DNA from: Aquisalimonas sp. 2447
GTDB taxonomy: Bacteria; Pseudomonadota; Gammaproteobacteria; Nitrococcales; Aquisalimonadaceae
Reading direction: 5' to 3'
NCBI RefSeq assembly: GCF_012044895.1
Contig: NZ_CP050695.1
Coordinates: 2,758,501-2,822,500 of the forward strand
Length of the DNA stretch: 64,000 nucleotides
Under the pieces are notes generated by a model. It searched no databases. It was not told the DNA's origin and saw only the letters and a list, made by a program, of their open reading frames with translations. Both the position numbers and the translations under genes were made by a program. Shown piece after piece: positions 32,755 to 41,141 of this stretch. Each line of letters starts with the position of its first letter. The stretch's first letter is position 1.

Positions 32755-33981
32755 TCACCCGTTGGCCAGCCGCCGCCAGAGCGCCTCGAAGGGCCCCATG
32801 GTGAACAGGCTCCGCCAGCCGAGGGAGAAGGCAATCTGAAAGGCCCAGATCAGGAGCACCACCGCGAGCAGCTCGAGATAACCCAGGCGACTGAACAGGC
32901 CCAGACCGATGCCGTAGAAGATCAGCACACAGATGATGGACTGGCCAAGGTAGTTGGTCATGGCCATGCGGCCAACGGCCTCCAGCCATCGACCGACGGC
33001 GCCAAGGGCGTCCTGCTTGACCAGAAGAATGAAAAGGGCAATCCAGGCGATGGCAATGGCGATGCTGGCCCAGTGATTGGCGACGCGGCCCAGGAACATG
33101 GAATAGCGGAAGTCCCAGCTGACCACCTCATTGAACCACAGGCCGGCCAGCACCACCGGGACGCCGACGCCCAACCCCGCCACCACCACCCGGCGGTAGC
33201 TGGAAACAGACCATTGACCGGTGAGAAACCCGGTGCGCACCAGCGCCATGCCGAACAGCATCATCGCCAGCATGCTGAAGAAGCGGTCGGAGACGAACAT
33301 CCACGCCTGCGCTCCAAGGGCATTCAACGCCCGCTCGCCGGCACTGCCCAGCCAACCCGTGGTCAATCGCTCCATCTCCGCGTAGACGAGCTCGGCGTGG
33401 GGCACCCAGAAGCGCGTTGCCAGGTGCACGATCCAGTCCACCGGCAGGGCGAACACCAGTACGGCGCTGAACACCATCCACAGAACGGTCATCGCCGCGA
33501 GCAACAGCACCCCCAGCCAGACCAGATCCGCCGTGGGTCGGTGGCGCAGCCGCAGGGCAATGGCCCCGCACACGGCATAGGCGGCAAGGATATCACCGGG
33601 CCACAGGAACATGCCGTGGGCAAGGCCGAAGAGAAACAGCCATGCCATGCGCCGCTGGAACCGTTGCTGGAAGGCATCTGCCGTCTCGCGGGAATTGCCG
33701 CCCATGATCACGATACCTGCGCCGAACAGGACCGTGAGCATGGCGATGAACTTGCCGTCCGCCACCACGTGGTTGATGATCCACACGGCCCAGTCCAGCG
33801 GCGGCGGCTCCCCCAGCGCCTTGGGGTTGAGGTACTCGCTGGAAAGCCGCCCGAAGGACTGGATGTTCATCAACAGGATGCCAAGGACCGCCACGCCCCG
33901 GAGAACATCCAGCACCGGCAGGCGCACGCTGTCGCTGCCCGACGGCGCTGCTGTGGCATGATGGGTCACGACCTGGGTCAC
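32755..33981 (-). CDS. DUF418 family membrane protein (YeiB-like)
   Basis: The 408-residue protein has about ten transmembrane helices and the DUF418 signatures RLPVLDVLRGVAVLGILLMN at the N-terminus and GRMAMTNYLGQSI near the C-terminus, followed by GPFEALWRRL. DUF418 proteins are inner-membrane proteins of uncertain function, related to acyltransferase-like membrane folds. The start is a GTG at 33981. It is divergent from the dipeptidase gene at 34031. Confidence 0.88.
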   Translation of the reverse strand: MTQVVTHHATAAPSGSDSVRLPVLDVLRGVAVLGILLMNIQSFGRLSSEYLNPKALGEPPPLDWAVWIINHVVADGKFIAMLTVLFGAGIVIMGGNSRETADAFQQRFQRRMAWLFLFGLAHGMFLWPGDILAAYAVCGAIALRLRHRPTADLVWLGVLLLAAMTVLWMVFSAVLVFALPVDWIVHLATRFWVPHAELVYAEMERLTTGWLGSAGERALNALGAQAWMFVSDRFFSMLAMMLFGMALVRTGFLTGQWSVSSYRRVVVAGLGVGVPVVLAGLWFNEVVSWDFRYSMFLGRVANHWASIAIAIAWIALFILLVKQDALGAVGRWLEAVGRMAMTNYLGQSIICVLIFYGIGLGLFSRLGYLELLAVVLLIWAFQIAFSLGWRSLFTMGPFEALWRRLANG

Positions 33982-34030
33982 GATATTGCTCCGGGCGGCG
34001 GGTAACTCAGCATTATCAGGGGGCCGGCGT

Positions 34031-35350
34031 TTGCGTCAGCATACCGTCATTATCGCTGTTTGCCTGGCGCTCGTCACACTGGGCTATGTGGTCTACACCC
34101 AGTACGCGGCGGGGCTCTACTACCTGGCGGGCCAGTACGACCGCATGATGAACCCCTACGGCATCGATGCAGATGCGCCGGAACCGGACGCCACCGATCG
34201 GGCACTGCATGCCGACATGTTCGTGGCCGATCTCCACATCGACACCCTCAAGTGGGAGCGCGATCTGCTGGAGCGCTCGGTCTTCGGCCATGCCGACGTG
34301 CCCCGGCTCGACGAGGGCAACGTTGCCCTGCAGGTATTCACCATCGTCACCAGGAGCCCCATCAACTGGCCGTGGATGGACTGTGTCAGCGGGCGGTCAC
34401 CGGACACCAACACGGCGCTGTTCTTCATGCAGGGCCGCCCCGCCGGCCCCCTGCGCGAGCGCGCCATGTACCAGATCAATCGCTTCAAGGATGCAGCGGA
34501 GCGGTCCCGGGCCGGGCCAGGGCCCGAACTGCGGCTTATCGAGACCGCGGCGGACCTGGAGCACCTGGTGGCCGACCGTGCGGCAGGCAAGGCGGTCATC
34601 GGCGGGATCATCGGCATCGAGGGTGGTCACTGGATCGGCGGGCCGGGCTGGGACTCCGCGGCCGTTCGACGGGAAATGGCGGCTCTGCACGACGCTGGAG
34701 TTCGCCTGTTTGCGCCCGTGCACCGCTTCGACAATCACCTCGCCGGTTCCAATGAGGGATGCGAACGCCACGGCCTGACACAGCACGGACACGACGCCAT
34801 CGGCGCCGCCCAGGAGTTGGGCATGGTCGTGGATCTGGCCCACATCTCCGGCGCGGCACTACGCGACGCAACAGCCTACCTGGATGACCCGGTCACCGTA
34901 TCCCACACGGGCGTGCGTGCTGGCTGCGAAGCGCCCTGCCGTCCGGACCGGAACCTCTCGGATGACGATATCCGCCACCTGATCGATGCCGATGGTGTCA
35001 TCGGCATCGGCTTCTGGCCCCAGGCCATCGGCCCCAGCGTCTGGCGGGTGCAGGCGGCCATGCAGCACATCACCGCCATCGCCGAGGACATGGGCGTCGC
35101 CGAACCCACCCGCCACGTGGCCATCGGTTCCGACTACGATGGCTCGGTAACCCCCATGATCGAAGTCACGCACCTGGACGTGCTGACCACCCTGCTGCGC
35201 AGGGGTCCGCAACCTTTCAGCGAGCAGCAGGTGCGCGGAATCATGGGGGCGAACACGTGCCGCCTGTTCGCCACCGTGCTGCCCGGCGGCGACGGGGCGC
35301 TGGCCGCGGACCTCTGCGACCCCCTTGCCGAGCCCATGCCGGCCGACTAG
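34031..35350 (+). CDS. Membrane-anchored M19 dipeptidase (canonical)
   Basis: The 439-residue protein has one N-terminal membrane helix and then a complete M19 dipeptidase domain: HxD ligands in VADLHIDTLK, bridging Glu in GIIGIEGGHWI, His ligands in DLAHISG and TVSHTG, and Asp in AIGSDYDGS. It probably hydrolyses dipeptides, including D-residue-containing ones, at the outer face of the inner membrane. The start is uncertain: a TTG at 34031 after GGGGG, or a TTG at 33986. It precedes the acyl-CoA ligase gene by 39 bases on the same strand. Confidence 0.85.
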   Translation: MRQHTVIIAVCLALVTLGYVVYTQYAAGLYYLAGQYDRMMNPYGIDADAPEPDATDRALHADMFVADLHIDTLKWERDLLERSVFGHADVPRLDEGNVALQVFTIVTRSPINWPWMDCVSGRSPDTNTALFFMQGRPAGPLRERAMYQINRFKDAAERSRAGPGPELRLIETAADLEHLVADRAAGKAVIGGIIGIEGGHWIGGPGWDSAAVRREMAALHDAGVRLFAPVHRFDNHLAGSNEGCERHGLTQHGHDAIGAAQELGMVVDLAHISGAALRDATAYLDDPVTVSHTGVRAGCEAPCRPDRNLSDDDIRHLIDADGVIGIGFWPQAIGPSVWRVQAAMQHITAIAEDMGVAEPTRHVAIGSDYDGSVTPMIEVTHLDVLTTLLRRGPQPFSEQQVRGIMGANTCRLFATVLPGGDGALAADLCDPLAEPMPAD

Positions 35351-35389
35351 ACAGCAAAAGAAACGGTACCAATCGGAGGAGAAGATGCC

Positions 35390-37036
35390 ATGACGAATAA
35401 CACCGTAACGAGCACCATCGGGGATGTACCCAACCAGGTGCCCCTTACGCCACTGTCACTGCTGGACTGGGCGGCATCCGTCTACCCGGATCACCCCGCA
35501 GTGATCCATGGCGACCAGACCACTAGTTACGCCGAGTACGAGCGCCGTTGCCGCCGCCTGGCTTCTGCCCTCCAGCAACGCGGCATCGGTGCGGGACAGA
35601 CCGTGGCGGTGATGTTGCCGAACATCCCGCCCATGCTGGAGGCGCACTTCGGCGTACCCATGGCGGGCGCCGTGCTGAATACCATCAACATCCGCCTGGA
35701 CGCGGCCACCATCGCCTTCATCCTCGACCACGGCGAGGCCGATGTGCTGATCACCGACACCGAGTTCGCCCCGGTGATCCGGGACGCGCTGGACCGCTGC
35801 TCACGGCAGCCCCTGGTGGTGGATGTGGATGACCCTGTGGGCCCGGGCGGTGAGCAGCTGGGCACCGTGGACTACGAAGCGCTGCTCGCCGAGGGTGATC
35901 CGGCCTTTCGCTGGCAGTGGCCGGCCAGCGAGTGGGACAGCATTTCACTGAACTACACCTCGGGGACCACCGGCAACCCCAAGGGAGCGCTCTACCACCA
36001 CCGTGGCGCGCATCAAGGTGCTTTCAGCAACATCATTGCCTGCGACATGGGGCGCAATCCCGTCTACCTGTGGACGTTACCCATGTTCCACTGCAACGGC
36101 TGGCGGTTCCCCTGGACACTGCCGGCGGTGGCGGGCACCAGTGTCTGCCTGCGGCGGGTGGAACCGGGGCCCATCTTCGATGCCATCGGGCGCCACCGGG
36201 TCAGCCATTTCTGCGGTGCCCCGCTGGTGCTGAACACCCTGGCAAGCGCCCCGGAGGCCACGAACGCCCGCTTTGACCACAGCGTCACCGCCTACACCGG
36301 CGGCGCCGCCCCGCCCTCGGCGGTGATCGGCGCCATGGAGGGTATCGGCATCCACGTGGTGCATCTGTACGGCCTCACCGAGACCTACGGACCGTCCCAC
36401 TACTGCGCCTGGCAGCACCAGTGGGACGATCTGTCCCTGGAAGAGAAATCACGCCAGACCGCGCGGCAGGGCGTGCGTTACCTGAGCATCGAGGAGAGCA
36501 TGGTGGCCGACCCGGACACCTTGACCCCCGTGCCGCAGGATGGCGCCACCATGGGAGAGATCATGGTGCGCGGCAATAGCGTCATGAGCGGCTATCTGAA
36601 GAACCCGGCGGCCACCGACGAGGCCTTCCGCGGAGGCTGGTACCACACGGGTGACCTGGCCGTGTGGCACCCGGACGGCTACCTGGAGATCCGCGACCGC
36701 GCCAAGGACGTAATCATCTCCGGCGGCGAGAACATCTCCACCATCGAGGTTGAAGAGGTGCTCTACCGGCACCCGGCGGTGCTGGAGTGTGCCGTGGTGG
36801 CCGCCGCCAGCGAACGCTGGGGCGAGGCGCCCTGCGCCTTCATCACACCGCGCCCGGATATGGAGACACCGGCGCCGAAGGACATCATCGCCTTCTGCCG
36901 CGAGCATCTGGCCGGCTTCAAACTGCCCCGTCACGTCATTTTCCAGGATCTGCCCAAGACCTCCACGGGCAAGATCCAGAAGTTCGTCCTGCGGGAACAC
37001 ACGGAGAAACTGGGCGACGACAACGCGGTGCGCTAG
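35390..37036 (+). CDS. Acyl-CoA synthetase (AMP-binding, DmdB/medium-chain type)
   Basis: The 548-residue ANL-superfamily ligase activates a carboxylic acid as acyl-AMP then acyl-CoA. The P-loop LNYTSGTTGNPKGA, the YGLTETYGP aromatic motif, YHTGDLAVWHPDGYLEIRDRAKD and the catalytic lysine in STGKIQKF are all present. It is close to the short/medium-chain group that includes methylmercaptopropionyl-CoA ligase DmdB, but no other DMSP gene is nearby, so I do not use that name. The ATG at 35390 follows GGAGGAG. Confidence 0.92.
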   Translation: MTNNTVTSTIGDVPNQVPLTPLSLLDWAASVYPDHPAVIHGDQTTSYAEYERRCRRLASALQQRGIGAGQTVAVMLPNIPPMLEAHFGVPMAGAVLNTINIRLDAATIAFILDHGEADVLITDTEFAPVIRDALDRCSRQPLVVDVDDPVGPGGEQLGTVDYEALLAEGDPAFRWQWPASEWDSISLNYTSGTTGNPKGALYHHRGAHQGAFSNIIACDMGRNPVYLWTLPMFHCNGWRFPWTLPAVAGTSVCLRRVEPGPIFDAIGRHRVSHFCGAPLVLNTLASAPEATNARFDHSVTAYTGGAAPPSAVIGAMEGIGIHVVHLYGLTETYGPSHYCAWQHQWDDLSLEEKSRQTARQGVRYLSIEESMVADPDTLTPVPQDGATMGEIMVRGNSVMSGYLKNPAATDEAFRGGWYHTGDLAVWHPDGYLEIRDRAKDVIISGGENISTIEVEEVLYRHPAVLECAVVAAASERWGEAPCAFITPRPDMETPAPKDIIAFCREHLAGFKLPRHVIFQDLPKTSTGKIQKFVLREHTEKLGDDNAVR

Positions 37037-37054
37037 GACAGCGCGCTGCGGCGG

Positions 37055-37738
37055 CTAATCCATCTCCGGCAGATAGGCCCGCAGCTTGTCCACCAGGGCA
37101 TGCTGCGGGGTGTCGAAGCTCAAACCGAGCACCAGGCGGGAATCACCCGGGGTCTGCCTGCGTCGCACGACGCAGCGAATCTCCGCCGGCTCGCTCTGCC
37201 CGGGTAGATACGCCCAGATCACCACCTGCTTGCCCTCGGCGATGGCGCTGGCATCCACGTGCAGTAGATCGACCCGGCAGCCGGTGGCGCTGATGTCCGT
37301 GAGCGCGGCCTGCAGAACCTGGCGATCAACCTCCACCCGCGCGGCGGCGAAACACGGCACCCGCATCGCCGAACGAATGGCGTGCTCCGCCACTTCGTCG
37401 GGCCATTTCAAGTACAGCAACGTCTCCGGAACGCGGTGCACGGAAAGCACCGGCGAACGGAAGCCGAAAGCCACGCCGTCGAGAACGAACCGGGCCAGGG
37501 CCATTTCGTCCTGCATGAAACGCATGCGCTCGATACTGTCGTCGCTCCCGGCACCATTGCGCACGATCAGGTAACTGGCTGCGCACTGGCCGACGTAGCG
37601 GGTCACGATCTTGGCCTTGCTGTTCATCGCCTGGATCTGGATCTCGTGACCGGGACGCAGGTCCAGCCGGCGGGAGTGGCGATGCGGCGGAGAATCATGC
37701 TCGGCTGACGGCTGTTCGTTCTCGTTGGTCTCGGCCAT
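37055..37738 (-). CDS. PilZ-domain protein (YcgR-like flagellar brake)
   Basis: The 227-residue protein has a YcgR-like N-terminal domain (about 15-105) and a C-terminal PilZ domain (from about 115). The D-x-S-x-x-G element is DISATG, but the preceding R-x-x-x-R c-di-GMP motif is not clean (ARVEVDR), so nucleotide binding is less certain. YcgR proteins slow the flagellar motor when bound to c-di-GMP. The ATG at 37738 has GAGGAGG upstream. It follows an HDOD signalling gene by 51 bases. Confidence 0.85.
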   Translation of the reverse strand: MAETNENEQPSAEHDSPPHRHSRRLDLRPGHEIQIQAMNSKAKIVTRYVGQCAASYLIVRNGAGSDDSIERMRFMQDEMALARFVLDGVAFGFRSPVLSVHRVPETLLYLKWPDEVAEHAIRSAMRVPCFAAARVEVDRQVLQAALTDISATGCRVDLLHVDASAIAEGKQVVIWAYLPGQSEPAEIRCVVRRRQTPGDSRLVLGLSFDTPQHALVDKLRAYLPEMD

Positions 37739-37789
37739 GCGGCCTCCTCTCTGCGTTGCCGTCTCGTGCCCTGTCGCCACCGGGATCGT

Positions 37790-38626
37790 TCACAGCGCCA
37801 GCAGGCTGCGACTTTGCTCGTAGTGGCGGGCGAATGCAGGCCAGTCCCGGAAACGGACATCCGGCGGCACACCCAGCCTCTCCAGACTCGGCAGCCGCTG
37901 CGGGGACAGATCCCCCATGGGATGCTCGCTGTCCCGCCGCAGGTCGAACTGAGACGCAATCACCGCATCTGCAAGGTCCGCCTCGCCATCGCCGCTCGGT
38001 CGAAGCCAGTTCTCGTGCTCTGCGACTGCCACGGCTACCGACTCGGGAAACCGCCACTCACGGAGCAGCGCCGCCCCGACTTCCGGATGTGCCTCTTCCA
38101 GCAGCGCCTGCAACCGCGGCCAGTCGTCACCGAGCCAGTTGTGACTGCTGGCGAAATGCAGGGTCGCCAGTTTGCCGACATCGTGCAGCAGCCCGGCCAA
38201 CAGGGCGCGCTCGGAGGCCACCCGCGCAGAGGACCGGGCCAGCGCGTGGCAATGCACGGCCACCTCGCGGCTGTGCCGGTAGATTTCCAGCACGCTGGCA
38301 CGATAGGGGCCGCGAATGCGATGCACCATCTGCATCAGGGCGAAATTGGTCACCAGCACGCCGACGAGATTCAGCCCCAGGCGCTGCAGTGCGCCGGAGA
38401 CCGTCCCGGTGTCGACGCCGCCCCGTTGCGCAACGCTGTTGGCCGTCTTGATGACGTACGCCGACACCCCGGGGTCCTGACGGATCATGTCGGCGACCAC
38501 ACGGGGATCGGGCTCCTCGGCGGTAAGCGCCTGGCGCACCCGCCCCATCGCCTGGGACGCCCCCGGCAAGCTGACGCGCCCGGCAGCAACCTCCTGGCGC
38601 AAGGTCGCCAGATCCTCCGCAATCAT
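37790..38626 (-). CDS. HDOD domain signalling protein
   Basis: The 278-residue protein is a stand-alone HDOD domain, related to HD phosphohydrolases but usually non-catalytic. The core GLLHDVGKLATL retains the HD pair and the sequence before it (GLNLVGVLVTNFAL) is typical. HDOD proteins act in signalling, motility or cell-cycle control. The ATG at 38626 has GAGGAAC upstream. Its neighbour is the PilZ gene, suggesting a shared regulatory role. Confidence 0.87.
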   Translation of the reverse strand: MIAEDLATLRQEVAAGRVSLPGASQAMGRVRQALTAEEPDPRVVADMIRQDPGVSAYVIKTANSVAQRGGVDTGTVSGALQRLGLNLVGVLVTNFALMQMVHRIRGPYRASVLEIYRHSREVAVHCHALARSSARVASERALLAGLLHDVGKLATLHFASSHNWLGDDWPRLQALLEEAHPEVGAALLREWRFPESVAVAVAEHENWLRPSGDGEADLADAVIASQFDLRRDSEHPMGDLSPQRLPSLERLGVPPDVRFRDWPAFARHYEQSRSLLAL

Positions 38627-38743
38627 GTTCCTCGACACCCCCCGAAGCCTCCGGCACGACATCCCTCGACCAAACGACCGGCCAGCCATGTTTCAGTGTC
38701 CCATAAAGCCGCACCACATGCAGAACTGCGGCGTGTCCGCGAA

Positions 38744-40657
38744 TCAGTCATTGCCGAAGAACATGCGCACGGTGTTGATGTCCCGCGTTCGGCCCATGGG
38801 CGGGAGACTGTTCAGGAACTGCCTGCCGTAGGGCTTTGCGGTGAGCCGCGGGTCACCGATCATGAGGACACCGAAGTCCTCATGATCGCGGATCAACCGC
38901 CCAACGCCCTGGCGTAGGGCAATGACCGCCTGGGGTAGCTGGTAATCGCGGAAAGGATTGCCGCCGTTGCGTTTGAGGTAGTCAATCCGCGCCTGGGTGA
39001 CCGGATCGGAAGGTGCGGCGAACGGGAGCCGGTCGATGAGCACCGCCGACAGCGCCTCGCCCTTGACATCCACACCCTCCCAGAAGCTGCTGGTTCCGAG
39101 AAGCACGCCGTCGCCCGCCGCGCGGAACTGTTCCAGCAAACGGTTCTGGGAGGCGTCGCCCTGGACGAACACAGGGTAAGGCAGATGATCGCGGAACCGA
39201 TCGGCTGCTTCACGCAGGGCGCGGTGACTGGTAAACAACACGAATGCCCGGCCACCGCTGGCGCGGATCACCTCCTCCGCCCGCTCCAGGAACGCAGCCC
39301 CGAAGGCCGGGGTGTTTGGCTCAGGCATACCGGCGGGGGCATACAGCAACGCGTTGTTACGGTAGTCAAAGGGACTGTCCACGGCCAGTGCCGGGGTCTC
39401 CTCGGGCAGCCCCAGGCGCCCGCGGAAGTGACCGAAGCCCCCGTTCACCGACAGGGTCGCGGAGGTGAACACCCAGGCGGCGCGATGACGCTGCATCCGG
39501 CTCTGGAACTGCTGCCCCACATCCAGCGGCGTCAGGCGCAGGATGAACGACTGCGCATAGGTCTCGTACCACTGCACGAAGGCATCACTGTCGCCGTCGG
39601 CGAAGCGATCCAGCAGCGCCACCATGTCCACCGCGCGCCGGTGGCAGTTCTCCAGCCCCCGCCCGCGCTCGGCCAGCGTCTCCAGGATGGCAGTCAGGTC
39701 CGCGGTCGCCCGGCGCAGTTCGTCCAGCCCGGCCTGAATCGCCTCCTTGCCGCTGACAACCGCCCAGGCGGCCCGCTGACCGGCTTCCCCCAACAGCAGG
39801 CGAAAGTCCATGGCCGCCTTGCGCAGAGCGTCCAGGGCGTCCGGCAGCGCCGGCTGGTCTCCCGCCTCGCGCAGATACTCGGCCTGGCTGTCGCGTACCA
39901 GCTCCTGAAACTGGCGGCTACTCACCGCCAGGCCGAAGAACTGCGCAGCCACCTCCGGCAGTTGATGGGCCTCATCCAGGACATAGGCGTCCGGAGTCGG
40001 CAGCACTTCGCCGAACCCGCCCTCCTTCAGCGCCATGTCGGCCAGCAACAGGTGGTGGTTGACCACCAGGAGGTCCGCCTCCTGGGCCCGGCGGCGTGCC
40101 GTCATGAGGAAGCAGTCGTCGAAGGCCGGGCACTCCTGTCCCAGGCAGTTGTCCGCCGTCGAGGTGGCTCGCGCCCACACCGGTGCGTCGGCGGGGACCT
40201 GGTCCAGTTCGGCAATATCGCCGCTGGCCGTCACCGCCGACCAGGCGCGGATCGACCGCAGCTGTTCGTGGGTTTCCGGATGTTCGCCGCGGGCATCCAC
40301 CTCGGCCTGCTCCATGCGGTAGAGACAAAGGTAATTGCTGCGGCCCTTCAGCAGCGCAGTACGCACCGGCAGGTCCAGCGCCTCCCGCAGCATCGGCAGA
40401 TCCTTGCGGTAGAGCTGGTCCTGCAGGGTCTTGGTGCCGGTGGAGACGATCACCCGCTTGCCGGAGAGCAGCGCGGGCAGCAGATAGGCGAAGGTCTTGC
40501 CGGTGCCGGTGCCCGCCTCCGCCACCAGGTTCTCCCCGGCCTCGATGGCCTGGGCCACGCCGCGGGCCAGGGTCCGCTGCTCATCCCGCGACTGGAAACC
40601 GGGCACAATGTCAGCGAGCACGCCATCGGGGCCCAGATGGTGATCAACGTCAGTCAC
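38744..40657 (-). CDS. yoaA: ATP-dependent DNA helicase, YoaA/DinG type (XPD-like, Fe-S)
   Basis: The 637-residue superfamily 2 helicase has Walker A EAGTGTGKT near residue 50, the DEAH box (VLDEAHQ), helicase motif VI (RQGVGRLIR) and an Fe-S cluster domain with cysteines in NYLC, NCLGQEC and DDC. These fit YoaA/DinG, which unwind damaged or RNA-containing DNA. The GTG at 40657 has AGGAGG upstream and overlaps the previous stop (GTGACTGA), which I prefer over the GTG at 40717. Length is closer to YoaA than DinG. Confidence 0.9.
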   Translation of the reverse strand: MTDVDHHLGPDGVLADIVPGFQSRDEQRTLARGVAQAIEAGENLVAEAGTGTGKTFAYLLPALLSGKRVIVSTGTKTLQDQLYRKDLPMLREALDLPVRTALLKGRSNYLCLYRMEQAEVDARGEHPETHEQLRSIRAWSAVTASGDIAELDQVPADAPVWARATSTADNCLGQECPAFDDCFLMTARRRAQEADLLVVNHHLLLADMALKEGGFGEVLPTPDAYVLDEAHQLPEVAAQFFGLAVSSRQFQELVRDSQAEYLREAGDQPALPDALDALRKAAMDFRLLLGEAGQRAAWAVVSGKEAIQAGLDELRRATADLTAILETLAERGRGLENCHRRAVDMVALLDRFADGDSDAFVQWYETYAQSFILRLTPLDVGQQFQSRMQRHRAAWVFTSATLSVNGGFGHFRGRLGLPEETPALAVDSPFDYRNNALLYAPAGMPEPNTPAFGAAFLERAEEVIRASGGRAFVLFTSHRALREAADRFRDHLPYPVFVQGDASQNRLLEQFRAAGDGVLLGTSSFWEGVDVKGEALSAVLIDRLPFAAPSDPVTQARIDYLKRNGGNPFRDYQLPQAVIALRQGVGRLIRDHEDFGVLMIGDPRLTAKPYGRQFLNSLPPMGRTRDINTVRMFFGND

Positions 40658-41141
40658 CGCCGGCCTCCTGGAGCCCGGCGGCACGGGATCGGGCAGCCTC
40701 GGCGCCATCAGCGTCACCGTTCATGTGCCGGCTGACGGCGATGATCTCCCAGTTGCGTCGCTGCAGCTCGGCATTGCCGTCGGCATGACTCAGGGAGCGC
40801 TGGGCGAGCTGCTCTGCCTGGTCATAGGCCTCTTCCCGATAGCGCACGATGGCCAGGTTGTGCCACAGCACGGCGCTATCGGGGGCAATGCGCAGGGCGC
40901 GTTCCAGCAGGGCGCCGGCCCGCTCGTGGTCGCCGTCGTTGGAGGCGTCGCGGGCCTCGATCATAAGCCGTTCCACCGCCGCCGTTCCGGGTTCGTCATC
41001 CGGCGCGGGAGTGGCCTCTTCACGAGGCTCCGGCCCGGGCGCCCCGGCTTCTTCCGAAGGCTCCTCCAGCACCGCACAGCCGGCGAGAAGGACCACGAGG
41101 AACAACAGCAGTAGACGCAGACCCGATCTGTTGCTAGTCAC
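40650..41141 (-). CDS. TPR-repeat lipoprotein
   Basis: The 163-residue protein starts with a lipoprotein signal (lipobox LLAGC) followed by an acidic linker and about two tetratricopeptide repeats (ALLERALRIAPDSAVLWHNLAIVRYREEAYDQAEQ split across 95-130). The GTG at 41141 overlaps the PBP1b stop in the same GTGACT arrangement used at its own 3' end. It lies between the PBP1b and helicase genes, so it may assist PBP1b in the way outer-membrane lipoproteins such as LpoB do, though it shares no LpoB feature I can see. Confidence 0.8.
   Translation of the reverse strand: MTSNRSGLRLLLLFLVVLLAGCAVLEEPSEEAGAPGPEPREEATPAPDDEPGTAAVERLMIEARDASNDGDHERAGALLERALRIAPDSAVLWHNLAIVRYREEAYDQAEQLAQRSLSHADGNAELQRRNWEIIAVSRHMNGDADGAEAARSRAAGLQEAGGD

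Noticed and set aside
35390-37036. Acyl-CoA ligase considered as DmdB of DMSP demethylation
   Set aside because: No dmdA, dmdC or dmdD gene is nearby and the ANL family is too broad for a symbol on sequence alone.
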